64,000 nucleotides of DNA from Acidocella sp. 20-57-95 (GTDB lineage: Bacteria; Pseudomonadota; Alphaproteobacteria; Acetobacterales; Acetobacteraceae): positions 1-64,000 of the forward strand of contig NCAT01000007.1 of NCBI GenBank assembly GCA_002255575.1, given 5' to 3'. Shown here one piece after another: positions 7,138 to 15,053 of the stretch. Below the pieces are notes generated by a model that was not told where the DNA came from, did no database searches, and was given only the letters and a program-made list of their open reading frames with translations. Position numbers and translations under genes: made by a program. Numbering within the stretch: the first letter of the stretch is position 1; the number at the start of each line of letters is the position of its first letter.

Positions 7138-9107
7138 TCCCGGAACTTGGACATTTTGCATTGGCGCTGGCGGTGGCGCTGGCCTTTGCGCAAGGGGTGA
7201 TTGGGGTTTTCGCACCTGGTTTGCGTGATCCCCGCGCGATGCGGGCGGCACCGTTATTGGCGCTGAGTCACTTTCTGGCGATTGGGGCGGCATTTCTGGC
7301 GCTGATTTATGCCGGCGTTGTTTCAGACTTTACGGTTGAAAATGTCGCGGATTTTTCATCGAGCCTGGTGCCGCTGATCTACCGTATTTCCGGCACCTGG
7401 GGGAACCATGATGGCTCGATGGTGCTGTGGTGCTTTATTCTCTCGCTTTGCGGCGCCACGGTAGCGGCATTTGGTGGGAATCTGCCAGCTTCACTGCGGG
7501 CGCGGGTGATTGGCGTTTTAGGTTTGGTTTCTGGCGGGTTTTTGTTGTTCACGCTAACCGTTTCAGACCCGTTCACGCGCATTTGGCCGCCACCGTTGGA
7601 TGGCGCCGGGGTGAACCCGATTTTGCAAGACCCCGGCTTGGCCTTTCACCCGCCGGTGCTTTATACCGGTTATGTTGGCTTCTCGGTCGCGTTCGCGTTT
7701 GCCATTGCAGCCCTGATTGAAGGCCGGATTGACGCGGCCTGGGGACGCTGGGTGCGGCCTTGGGCGTTGATTTCCTGGTGTTTTCTCACCGCCGGAATCA
7801 CGTTGGGCAGCTGGTGGTCTTATTACACGCTGGGCTGGGGTGGCTATTGGTTCTGGGACCCGGTGGAAAATGCGGCGTTGCTGCCATGGCTGACCGGCAC
7901 CGCGCTTCTGCATTGCGCGATTGTGGTGGAGAAACGGGAATCGTTGAAGGCCTGGACGGTATTGTTGGCGATTGCGACATTTTCGCTGAGCCTTTCGGGC
8001 ACGTTCCTGGTGCGGTCAGGTATTTTGAATTCCGTGCATTCATTTGCCGCCGCCCCTGACCAGGGTTTGTTTATTTTAGCATTGCTGGGCCTGACGGTTG
8101 GGGGCTCGTTGCTGCTGTTTGCGATCCGCGCACCGGCGCTGGCGGCGGCAGGTGTTTACGCACCGCTGTCGCGCGAAAGCGCGTTGGTGGTGAATAATAT
8201 TTTCTTGTGCTCGATCGCGGCGGTGGTGTTTGTTGGTACGTTGTATCCGCCATTTTCGGATTTGCTGTTCGGTGTGCAGCTTTCCGTCGGGGCGCCGTTT
8301 TTTAACCAGACCGTTTTGCCACTGACAGCACCGTTGATTTTGGCGATGGCGGTGGGACCGCTGCTGCCGTGGAAACGCGCGGCCTTGAAACCGGCATTGG
8401 AGCGTATCTGGCTGGCCGCCGTGGCGGCAATTATTGTGATGCTGGTGATGACCGAACAGACCAATGCCATTACCGCGTTGGGGCTGGGTGGCGGCGTTTG
8501 GGTGGTGCTTTCAGCACTTTCAGACATTGCGGAGCGTACCAAACTTGGGCGCGTCGGGCTGGGCGATTCGGTGACACGGTTGCGTGCCATGCCGCGCGCT
8601 GCCTTTGGTGCCGCATTGGGGCATATTGGCTTTGGCGTGCTGGTATTGGGCATTGCCGGGATGACATTGGCCACGCAAAAAGTGGTGGTTTTGAATGCCG
8701 GGCAAAGTGCCGATCTGGGCGGTTACAGCTGGACTCTGAATGATATTCATGACGCGCCAGGGCCCAATTACGCGCAACGTGTGGCGGATGTAACGATCAG
8801 TGATAATGGCAAGGCGTTTTTAACCTTGCACCCTTCGCGCCGGATGTTCACGACCCCGAAAGTTATCACCAATGATGCCGCGATCAACACCAACGGCTTT
8901 CAGGATATTTACGTGGTGTTCGCTGATGAGCCCGCGAGTGGCGGGGCCGAGTTGCGGTTGAACCGTCACCCGTTAGCACCGGAAATTTGGTTTGGTGGGC
9001 TGATTATGGCGCTCGGTGGTGCGTTGTCGCTTTCTGACCGGCGGCTGCGCGTGGGCGCACCCGCGCGCAAGAAGAAAGCCAAAGTTGCGGGTGTGGCGGC
9101 TGAGTGA
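7134..9107 (+). CDS. ccmF: Cytochrome c heme lyase subunit CcmF
   Basis: 657 residues from the ATG at 7134, which overlaps the ccmE stop. The open frame extends further upstream but MIPELGHFALALA is the normal CcmF start. It is a multi-pass inner-membrane protein. The WWD heme-handling motif GWGGYWFWDPVENA is present in the first half, with supporting His residues in GNHDGSMVLW and LHCAIVVEKR. A large periplasmic loop lies near the C-terminus before a last helix. CcmF with CcmH attaches heme to CXXCH of apocytochromes. The downstream gene starts in the stop (TGATG). Confidence 0.95.
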   Translation: MIPELGHFALALAVALAFAQGVIGVFAPGLRDPRAMRAAPLLALSHFLAIGAAFLALIYAGVVSDFTVENVADFSSSLVPLIYRISGTWGNHDGSMVLWCFILSLCGATVAAFGGNLPASLRARVIGVLGLVSGGFLLFTLTVSDPFTRIWPPPLDGAGVNPILQDPGLAFHPPVLYTGYVGFSVAFAFAIAALIEGRIDAAWGRWVRPWALISWCFLTAGITLGSWWSYYTLGWGGYWFWDPVENAALLPWLTGTALLHCAIVVEKRESLKAWTVLLAIATFSLSLSGTFLVRSGILNSVHSFAAAPDQGLFILALLGLTVGGSLLLFAIRAPALAAAGVYAPLSRESALVVNNIFLCSIAAVVFVGTLYPPFSDLLFGVQLSVGAPFFNQTVLPLTAPLILAMAVGPLLPWKRAALKPALERIWLAAVAAIIVMLVMTEQTNAITALGLGGGVWVVLSALSDIAERTKLGRVGLGDSVTRLRAMPRAAFGAALGHIGFGVLVLGIAGMTLATQKVVVLNAGQSADLGGYSWTLNDIHDAPGPNYAQRVADVTISDNGKAFLTLHPSRRMFTTPKVITNDAAINTNGFQDIYVVFADEPASGGAELRLNRHPLAPEIWFGGLIMALGGALSLSDRRLRVGAPARKKKAKVAGVAAE

Positions 9108-9661
9108 TGAACACCACCAGGCGGCTTTTATTTACGGCACCGTTGGCGGCTGTAGCGCTTGGTGGGGCGGCATTCTACACCATTCTGGAACGGATGGAGG
9201 CCAATAAATACGACCCGCATGCCCTGCCCTCGCCGTTAATTGGTAAAAAACCGCCCGCTTTTAATTTGCCCGGGCTGAATGGCGCGGCGGGGTTTGCCAA
9301 TACTGATATTGCCGCACCGCCACGCCCTATGTTGGTGAATTGGTTTGCCAGCTGGTGCCTGCCATGTGCCGAAGAAGCCCCGATGATGGCGCAGCTTGCG
9401 AAAACTGGCCTGCCGATCTGGGGGATTGCGTACCAGGATAATGCGGCGGCGCTGGCTAATTATTTCGCGCAATATGGCAACCCATATGCGCGGCTGGCGT
9501 TGGACACACCTGGACTGACGGCGATTAACTGGGGGGTATATGGCGTGCCGGAAACTTATTTGATCGATAAGGACGGCATTGTGCGCTGGCGCTGGGCGGG
9601 GGCGATTACGGATGATGTTCTGGCCAATGGCTTGAACCCGTTGCTGGCGAAATATTCATGA
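9107..9661 (+). CDS. ccmG: Thiol:disulfide interchange protein CcmG/DsbE
   Basis: 184 residues with a membrane-anchor N-terminus (RRLLFTAPLAAVALGGAAF) and a periplasmic thioredoxin fold. The redox site is FASWCLPCAEEAP (about residues 82-94), a WCxPC motif, followed by the cis-Pro region GVYGVPETYLID that is typical of CcmG. It reduces the CXXCH cysteines of apocytochrome c before heme ligation. The start is the ATG at 9107 in TGATG; a GTG three bases earlier is also possible. The stop overlaps the ccmH start. Confidence 0.94.
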   Translation: MNTTRRLLFTAPLAAVALGGAAFYTILERMEANKYDPHALPSPLIGKKPPAFNLPGLNGAAGFANTDIAAPPRPMLVNWFASWCLPCAEEAPMMAQLAKTGLPIWGIAYQDNAAALANYFAQYGNPYARLALDTPGLTAINWGVYGVPETYLIDKDGIVRWRWAGAITDDVLANGLNPLLAKYS

Positions 9662-10104
9662 GGAAATTGCTGTTACTGTTGGTTTTATTGCCCAGTCTGG
9701 CAGTGGCGCAGACGGTCACGCGCGATGGTGTGACGCTGAGTGCTCCGCAAGAGCAGCGGGCCGAAGCGATTGGGGATCAGTTGCGTTGCCTGGTATGCCA
9801 GAATGAAAGTATCGAGGGGTCTTCAGCCACTTTGGCCAAACAGCTGCGGGTGATTATCCGCCAGCAGGTGGTGGCCGGGGCTGATGATAAATCGATTATG
9901 GATTATATGGTGCAGCGCTACGGTATTTTTGTGCTGTTGAAACCACCCATCTCGCCGCTGACATGGTTGCTCTATGCGTCGCCGTTTTTAGCGCTGGCGC
10001 TGGGTCTTTTGTTTGCTTGGTTGGCGCGGCGCGGCACGGTGGCAGCACCACCACCATTAGATGCGGCTGAGCAAGACCGGCTGGAGAGATTGCTGAAATC
10101 ATGA
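9658..10104 (+). CDS. ccmH: Cytochrome c maturation protein CcmH
   Basis: 148 residues: a cleavable signal peptide (to about 'VAQT'), then a periplasmic three-helix domain with the redox motif LRCLVCQNESIEGSSATLA, whose CLVC pair interacts with apocytochrome and CcmG. It ends with one membrane helix (LTWLLYASPFLALALGLLFA). It is the short, single-domain form; the TPR part is encoded separately by the next gene, as usual in alphaproteobacteria. Overlaps of 4 bases on both sides show tight coupling. Confidence 0.94.
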   Translation: MRKLLLLLVLLPSLAVAQTVTRDGVTLSAPQEQRAEAIGDQLRCLVCQNESIEGSSATLAKQLRVIIRQQVVAGADDKSIMDYMVQRYGIFVLLKPPISPLTWLLYASPFLALALGLLFAWLARRGTVAAPPPLDAAEQDRLERLLKS

Positions 10105-10721
10105 TCTGGATTTTAATGGCTGGTTTGGCAGTGTTTTTAATGCTGCCCGTATTATTTGCGTTCCGCCTGGGTGGAGATGTGAAAAATCGCCGTGAAACAG
10201 CGATCATTTTGCATAAAGCCCAATTGGATGAGCTGGCGCGCGATTTAGCGGATGGCCGGATTGGTGAAAGTGAGTATGCGGGGGCAAAACTGGAAGTTGA
10301 GCGGCGTTTGCTGGCGGCTGACACGCTGAACGACCCAGCGCCGACCGGCAATGCCAAATGGCTGCTGGGCATTACGGTTTTGCTGGTGCCGGCGATGGCG
10401 TTTTTACTTTATTTGCCAGGCAGCACGCCGAATGTGCCGTCTGAGCCGCACGCGCAATGGGTGGTGAAGGAGCAACAAGCACAATCGCAGTTGAGTGATT
10501 TGATCAGCAAACTGCGGGCGCATCTGGCGGGGCTGGACCCAAATTCGGCTGATGCGAGTGAGGGCCAAGCTTACCTGGCAGAAGCTTTGGCCGAACAGGC
10601 GGGGGCCCTGACGCCGGAGGCTGTTTCGTTATTCAAGCAATCCATTGCGACAGCGCCGGAAAATGCGCCGTGGCGGCAATTGGATGAACAGCGGCTGGTT
10701 CAGGCCGCCACGAGCCAATGA
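10101..10721 (+). CDS. ccmI: Cytochrome c maturation protein CcmI
   Basis: 206 residues. It opens MIWILMAGLAVFLMLPVLFA (first helix), then the conserved cytosolic loop with RETAIILHKAQLDELARDL and YAGAKLEVERRLL, then a second helix (LLGITVLLVPAMAFLLYLPG). A short periplasmic helical part resembles one TPR-like unit. CcmI chaperones apocytochrome c to the CcmFH ligation complex. The C-terminal region is shorter than in long CcmI/CycH proteins, which carry extra TPRs. It is the last clear ccm gene. Confidence 0.88.
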   Translation: MIWILMAGLAVFLMLPVLFAFRLGGDVKNRRETAIILHKAQLDELARDLADGRIGESEYAGAKLEVERRLLAADTLNDPAPTGNAKWLLGITVLLVPAMAFLLYLPGSTPNVPSEPHAQWVVKEQQAQSQLSDLISKLRAHLAGLDPNSADASEGQAYLAEALAEQAGALTPEAVSLFKQSIATAPENAPWRQLDEQRLVQAATSQ

Positions 10722-10772
10722 GTTTGTGAACAATACGTTACTTGTTTCAAGATTAAGAGGCACCAGATCTGC

Positions 10773-10943
10773 ATGATGGATGACACGAAACAGCCTGACC
10801 CGTCCGCGCCAACAGAGTCTGCGCAAAAATCACCCGAACCCTTGGTAACCCCGCCATTACCGCCTGAAATTGGAGGCCAAAAAGGACCCGAACCAACCCG
10901 GTATGGCGATTGGGAAAAGAATGGTCGTTGTACCGACTTTTAA
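10773..10943 (+). CDS. DUF1674 / SdhAF4-like protein
   Basis: A 56-residue protein. The first ~30 residues are Pro/Ser-rich and probably disordered. The C-terminus [20 protein letters not shown] is the highly conserved DUF1674 signature, ending in TDF. The mitochondrial homologue SDHAF4 (Sdh8) binds flavinylated SdhA and protects it before complex II assembly; a similar role here is inferred. The start could be the ATG at 10773 or 10776. It is 51 bases after ccmI and 18 before the next gene. sdhE, another SdhA factor, is 4 kb away. Confidence 0.9.
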   Translation: MMDDTKQPDPSAPTESAQKSPEPLVTPPLPPEIGGQKGPEPTRYGDWEKNGRCTDF

Positions 10944-10961
10944 AAACCTTGGAGGTTTGTC

Positions 10962-11255
10962 ATGAATAGAAGTGCGATTATCGGCGTTATTGTTGTTTTG
11001 ATTGTTGGATTTTTCGCCGTGCCGATGATTGCAGGTGGTACGACCAATACCTGCCAGGCACTCGAAAAACATAATGTAAGTGCCACCGCCAGCAATATTG
11101 CCGGGAGCACTAGCGGCATTGTGCATGATACGATCAATAATATTGGCCAGAGCATGGCGAGCGGTCAGGTCACGACATCGATGATGGCGCAGGATCATCC
11201 GAATACGCCGTCAGTGGTGAGCTGCAGCTATTATTATTGGAAAGATATTCTTTAA
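10962..11255 (+). CDS. Small membrane-anchored or secreted protein
   Basis: 97 residues that I do not recognise. The start is well supported by GGAGG 8 bases upstream. The N-terminus is one hydrophobic helix (SAIIGVIVVLIVGFFAVPMI, about 4-23), followed by a periplasmic part rich in Thr, Ser and Asn with two Cys (TNTCQALEKH and VVSCSYYYW) that could form a disulfide. The family is unknown. It lies at the end of the ccm run and faces mfd tail to tail with 45 bases between. Confidence 0.65.
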   Translation: MNRSAIIGVIVVLIVGFFAVPMIAGGTTNTCQALEKHNVSATASNIAGSTSGIVHDTINNIGQSMASGQVTTSMMAQDHPNTPSVVSCSYYYWKDIL

Positions 11256-11300
11256 CCGTTACATCGCCATCGTAAGAGACGCGCTTCACGATTGAAAATG

Positions 11301-14300
11301 CTAGGCGGCATCCTGCAAGTTTGCCAATTTTGTTAAATTGCTGAGGACGTCGCGGGCGATGGCGACGCGGGTGTTTATATCCATATCCCGCGCCACAACC
11401 AATTTTTGGTCGGGCCGGACTTTGATGGTGCCGCCGCGTGTGCCAATCCAAGCGATCAAGCCGCCTGGATTGTTGAATTCGTTCTTGCGGAAGCTGAGCA
11501 CCATGCCTTTTGGCCCGGCATCTAGTTTCTCCACACCGGCTTCACGGCAGGCGCGTTTTAAGGCGACGGTTTCGAGCAGGTTTTCAACCTCAGCAGGGAG
11601 TTTGCCGAAGCGGTCAACGAGTTCGGCGGCCAGTGCTTCGCTCTCGGCATCGTTCTGCAACGCGCTGATGCGGCGGTACAGGCCGAGGCGTACTGGCAGG
11701 TCGCTGACATAATTTTCAGGAATTAACACCGGCAGCCCGAGATTGATGTTCGGCGTCCAGTCACGTTCAGCGGCTTTTTTATTATGGCCTTCGGCGCGGA
11801 TGGCGTTGACCGCATCTTCCAGCATTTGCTGGTAAAGCTCGATGCCGACTTCGCGGATATGGCCGGATTGTTCATCCCCCAGCAGATTGCCGGCACCACG
11901 AATATCAAGGTCGTGTGACGCGAGTGTGAAACCAGCGCCCAGCGTGTCCAAAGTTTGCATCACTTCCAAGCGTTTTTCCGCCGCGGCTGACAAACGATGA
12001 TGCGCCGGCCAGGTGAGATACGCATAGCCACGCTGCTTGCCGCGACCCACGCGGCCGCGCAGCTGATAGAGGCCAGCGAGGCCGAACATATCGGCGCGGT
12101 AGATGATCAGCGTGTTGACCGCCGGCATATCGAGTCCGCTTTCCACGATGTTGGTGGCGAGCAGAATATCGTATTTGCCTTCGCCGAATTCGGTCATCAC
12201 GCGCTCTAATTCGGTGGGCGCCAAGCGGCCATGCGCCATGACCGTGCGGATTTCCGGCACAATTTCACGCAGGCGGGCGGCCATGGGTTCTAAATCGTCC
12301 AGGCGCGGCACCACGCAGAAAATCTGGCCACCACGGAAGCGCTCGCGGGCGATGGCTTCTTTGATGATCAGGCTATCAAACGGCATGATGAAGGTGCGCA
12401 CAGCCAAGCGGTCAACCGGTGGCGTGGTGATGAGCGAGAGGTCGCGCACGCCGGTGAGGGCTAATTGCAATGTGCGCGGAATCGGGGTGGCCGTGAGCGT
12501 GAGCACATGCACATCGGCTTTGAGTTGTTTCAAGCGTTCCTTGTGGGCCACGCCGAAATGCTGTTCTTCATCGACAATCAGCAAGCCGAGATCCGCAAAG
12601 GTAACTGATTTCGCCATGATGGCATGGGTGCCGATGACGATGCTGATGCTGCCATCGGCGAGCCCTGCCCGTACCTGAGCGGCTTCCTTCGGTGTGACCA
12701 TGCGCGAGAGTTGTGCGACCCGCACCGGCAAGCCTTCAAAGCGCGTGGAAAAGACCCGGAAATGCTGGCGGGCGAGCAAGGTGGTTGGCACCACCACGGC
12801 GACCTGGGTGCCCGCCATGGCGGCGACGAAAGCGGCGCGTAACGCCACCTCGGTTTTGCCGAAGCCGACATCACCACAAACCAGCCGGTCCATTGGTTTG
12901 CCCGCCGCGAAATCTTCCAGCACATCGGCAATCGCGCGCGCCTGGTCCTCGGTTTCGGCGTAGGGGAAGCGGGCGCAGAATTCGGCGAAAGCGCCATCAT
13001 CGGCGGTGAGCATGGGGGCTTCGCGCATCTGGCGTTCGGCAGCTAGGCGAATGAGCCCGGCGGCGATGTCCTGAATGCGGTTTTTGGCTTTGGCTTTGCG
13101 GGCCTGCCAGGAGGCGCCACCAAGTTTATCAAGCGTAACGCCATCGCCTTCCTGGCCGAAGCGCGACAGCAGATCGATATTTTCGACCGGGAGAAATAAT
13201 TTATCGCCGCCATCATAGAGTAATTTTAAGCAATCATGGGCGGCGTTATTCACCGTCACGGTTTCAAGCCCGGCATAGCGGCCAATGCCATGGTCCTGGT
13301 GCACCACTAAATCACCTTCGGCAATTTCGGTGGCATCGGCGATGAACTGGTCAGCGCGCTTGCGGCGCTTGGGCGGGCGGGCGATGCGGCTGCCGAGCAG
13401 GTCTTGTTCGGCGACCAATGCTAAACGGTCGGTGACGAAGCCACGCTCGATGCCCAGAATGGCGAGGCCGATGGTGCCTTTGGGCAGGGCGCGGGCTTCG
13501 TCGGCGGTTTCGATATTTTTGGTGTCACGCAAACCATGTTCGCGCAGCATAAGGGCGAGACGTTCGCGCGAGCCGGCGGTCCAGGCGGCGATAATGATGG
13601 TGCGGCCCAATGTGGCCCAGCGGGTGCGTAGCTCGGCAAAGCCATCAAAGGCCGCCAGCGGTTGGCCCGCCAGAATCGGGCCCGGGCGGCCACCGATATC
13701 AACGCCTTCAGTGCCGTCTGGTTTGGAGAACGGGGTGAAGGCAAAACAAGGGGTTTTGGACAGGCATTCAGTCCAGGCGGCCTCGTCCAGATACAGCATG
13801 CCGGGCGGGATGGGCCGGTAAGGTTGCTCGCCCGTGCGGGCGGGGCCACGACGCTCAGCGTAATGATCGGCGATGAGTTCTAAACGGGCGGCAACTGCCG
13901 CTTCGGCTTGATGGTCGAAACTGACCGAGGCGGTGGGGAGATAATCGAAGATTGTCTCCATACTCTCAGCAAATAAAGGCGCGTAATGCTCAATGCCCGG
14001 ATGACGGCGGCCGTCGGTTACGGATTCATACAGCGGGTCATCAACGGCTTTGGGGCCGAATAAGTCGCGCCAGTTGGCGCGGAAGCGGGCCACCGAGGCT
14101 TCATCGAACGAAAGCTCCGAGGCCGGGTGGAAATTCAGCTCGGTGACCGGTTCACCGCTGCGCTGCGTTTCAGGATCAAAACGGCGGATTGTCTCAATCG
14201 AATCGCCAAATAAATCGAGCCGCACGGGCGAGGTTTCACCCGCCGGAAATACATCGATAATGCCGCCGCGGAGTGAATATTCGCCGGCCTCCATCACCGT

Positions 14301-14726
14301 GCCGGTGCGGTTATAGCCATCTGCATCCAGAAACGCCGCCAAGTCTTCCGGCGCGATGCTATCGCCCACCGCAAGGCGCATTCCGGCCCCCACCAACGCT
14401 TTGCGTGGCGGTACCTTCTGCAAAGCCGCATTGACGGTGGTGAGAATAATCCGTTTCTTAACAGGCTCTGCCTGCAAGCGGCTTAGGCTTGCAATACGCT
14501 CCGCGATGATCCCGCCATTTGGCGAGACACGGTCATACGGCAAGCAATCCCACGCCGGGAACTGCAAAACCTCAATCTCAGGGCCGAAAAACCCAATTGC
14601 CTCGGCCAGAAATGCCAGCCGCGTATCGTCCCGCGCGATGTGAAGAACCGGGCCGTTATGTTCACCGAGGCGGCGGACCAGAACCGTCGCGTCCACGCCG
14701 TCCGGCACGCCATATATCGGGATCAT
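11301..14726 (-). CDS. mfd: Transcription-repair coupling factor Mfd
   Basis: 1141 residues, full length. The N-terminal UvrB-like module binds UvrA, the middle carries the RNA polymerase-interacting domain (around VHQDHGIGRYAGLETV), and the RecG-like motor follows. Helicase motif I is CGDVGFGKTEVALRAAF (near residue 620), motif II LLIVDEEQHFGV, motif III TLTATPIPRTLQL, and RGRVGRGKQRGYAYL belongs to motif VI. The C-terminal TRCF domain is present. Mfd removes stalled RNA polymerase at lesions and recruits UvrABC. The start overlaps the sdhE stop by 4 bases, so the two genes are cotranscribed. Confidence 0.97.
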   Translation of the reverse strand: MIPIYGVPDGVDATVLVRRLGEHNGPVLHIARDDTRLAFLAEAIGFFGPEIEVLQFPAWDCLPYDRVSPNGGIIAERIASLSRLQAEPVKKRIILTTVNAALQKVPPRKALVGAGMRLAVGDSIAPEDLAAFLDADGYNRTGTVMEAGEYSLRGGIIDVFPAGETSPVRLDLFGDSIETIRRFDPETQRSGEPVTELNFHPASELSFDEASVARFRANWRDLFGPKAVDDPLYESVTDGRRHPGIEHYAPLFAESMETIFDYLPTASVSFDHQAEAAVAARLELIADHYAERRGPARTGEQPYRPIPPGMLYLDEAAWTECLSKTPCFAFTPFSKPDGTEGVDIGGRPGPILAGQPLAAFDGFAELRTRWATLGRTIIIAAWTAGSRERLALMLREHGLRDTKNIETADEARALPKGTIGLAILGIERGFVTDRLALVAEQDLLGSRIARPPKRRKRADQFIADATEIAEGDLVVHQDHGIGRYAGLETVTVNNAAHDCLKLLYDGGDKLFLPVENIDLLSRFGQEGDGVTLDKLGGASWQARKAKAKNRIQDIAAGLIRLAAERQMREAPMLTADDGAFAEFCARFPYAETEDQARAIADVLEDFAAGKPMDRLVCGDVGFGKTEVALRAAFVAAMAGTQVAVVVPTTLLARQHFRVFSTRFEGLPVRVAQLSRMVTPKEAAQVRAGLADGSISIVIGTHAIMAKSVTFADLGLLIVDEEQHFGVAHKERLKQLKADVHVLTLTATPIPRTLQLALTGVRDLSLITTPPVDRLAVRTFIMPFDSLIIKEAIARERFRGGQIFCVVPRLDDLEPMAARLREIVPEIRTVMAHGRLAPTELERVMTEFGEGKYDILLATNIVESGLDMPAVNTLIIYRADMFGLAGLYQLRGRVGRGKQRGYAYLTWPAHHRLSAAAEKRLEVMQTLDTLGAGFTLASHDLDIRGAGNLLGDEQSGHIREVGIELYQQMLEDAVNAIRAEGHNKKAAERDWTPNINLGLPVLIPENYVSDLPVRLGLYRRISALQNDAESEALAAELVDRFGKLPAEVENLLETVALKRACREAGVEKLDAGPKGMVLSFRKNEFNNPGGLIAWIGTRGGTIKVRPDQKLVVARDMDINTRVAIARDVLSNLTKLANLQDAA

Positions 14727-15010
14727 TGGCGGTTTAGGGCGGCTTCGCGGATGCGGCGGAGCATGGGGGTATCGGCGTGCGGTGGGATGGGTTTGCGGCC
14801 GGTGAGCCAGTCGGCCAGTTCGGCGTCGGGGAATTCCATGACGGCTTCGATTTCGTCGAGCTCGGAGTCGGTCATGGTGGCGATTCGGGTTTTGACGAAG
14901 TCGCCGATGAGGAGGTCGTTCTCGTAGGTGCCACGATGTTGGGCGCGGAAAACCATCCGACGGCGGCGGCTGTCCAATGGTTTATCGTCTGGGGATTCGG
15001 ATATGGTCAT
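14723..15010 (-). CDS. sdhE: FAD assembly factor SdhE
   Basis: 95 residues from the ATG at 15010 (MTISESPDD); an in-frame TTG further upstream is less likely. The family signature RGTYENDLLIGDF, the RGxxExD motif that contacts SdhA, is present after a basic stretch, followed by the helical acidic region MTDSELDEIEAVM. SdhE promotes covalent FAD attachment to SdhA and other flavoproteins. It leads the sdhE-mfd pair and is divergent from recG across about 40 bases. Confidence 0.93.
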   Translation of the reverse strand: MTISESPDDKPLDSRRRRMVFRAQHRGTYENDLLIGDFVKTRIATMTDSELDEIEAVMEFPDAELADWLTGRKPIPPHADTPMLRRIREAALNRQ

Positions 15011-15053
15011 GTATGGGTTGCGATATAGAGGCGGTTTGGCCAAGAGTCAGCCC

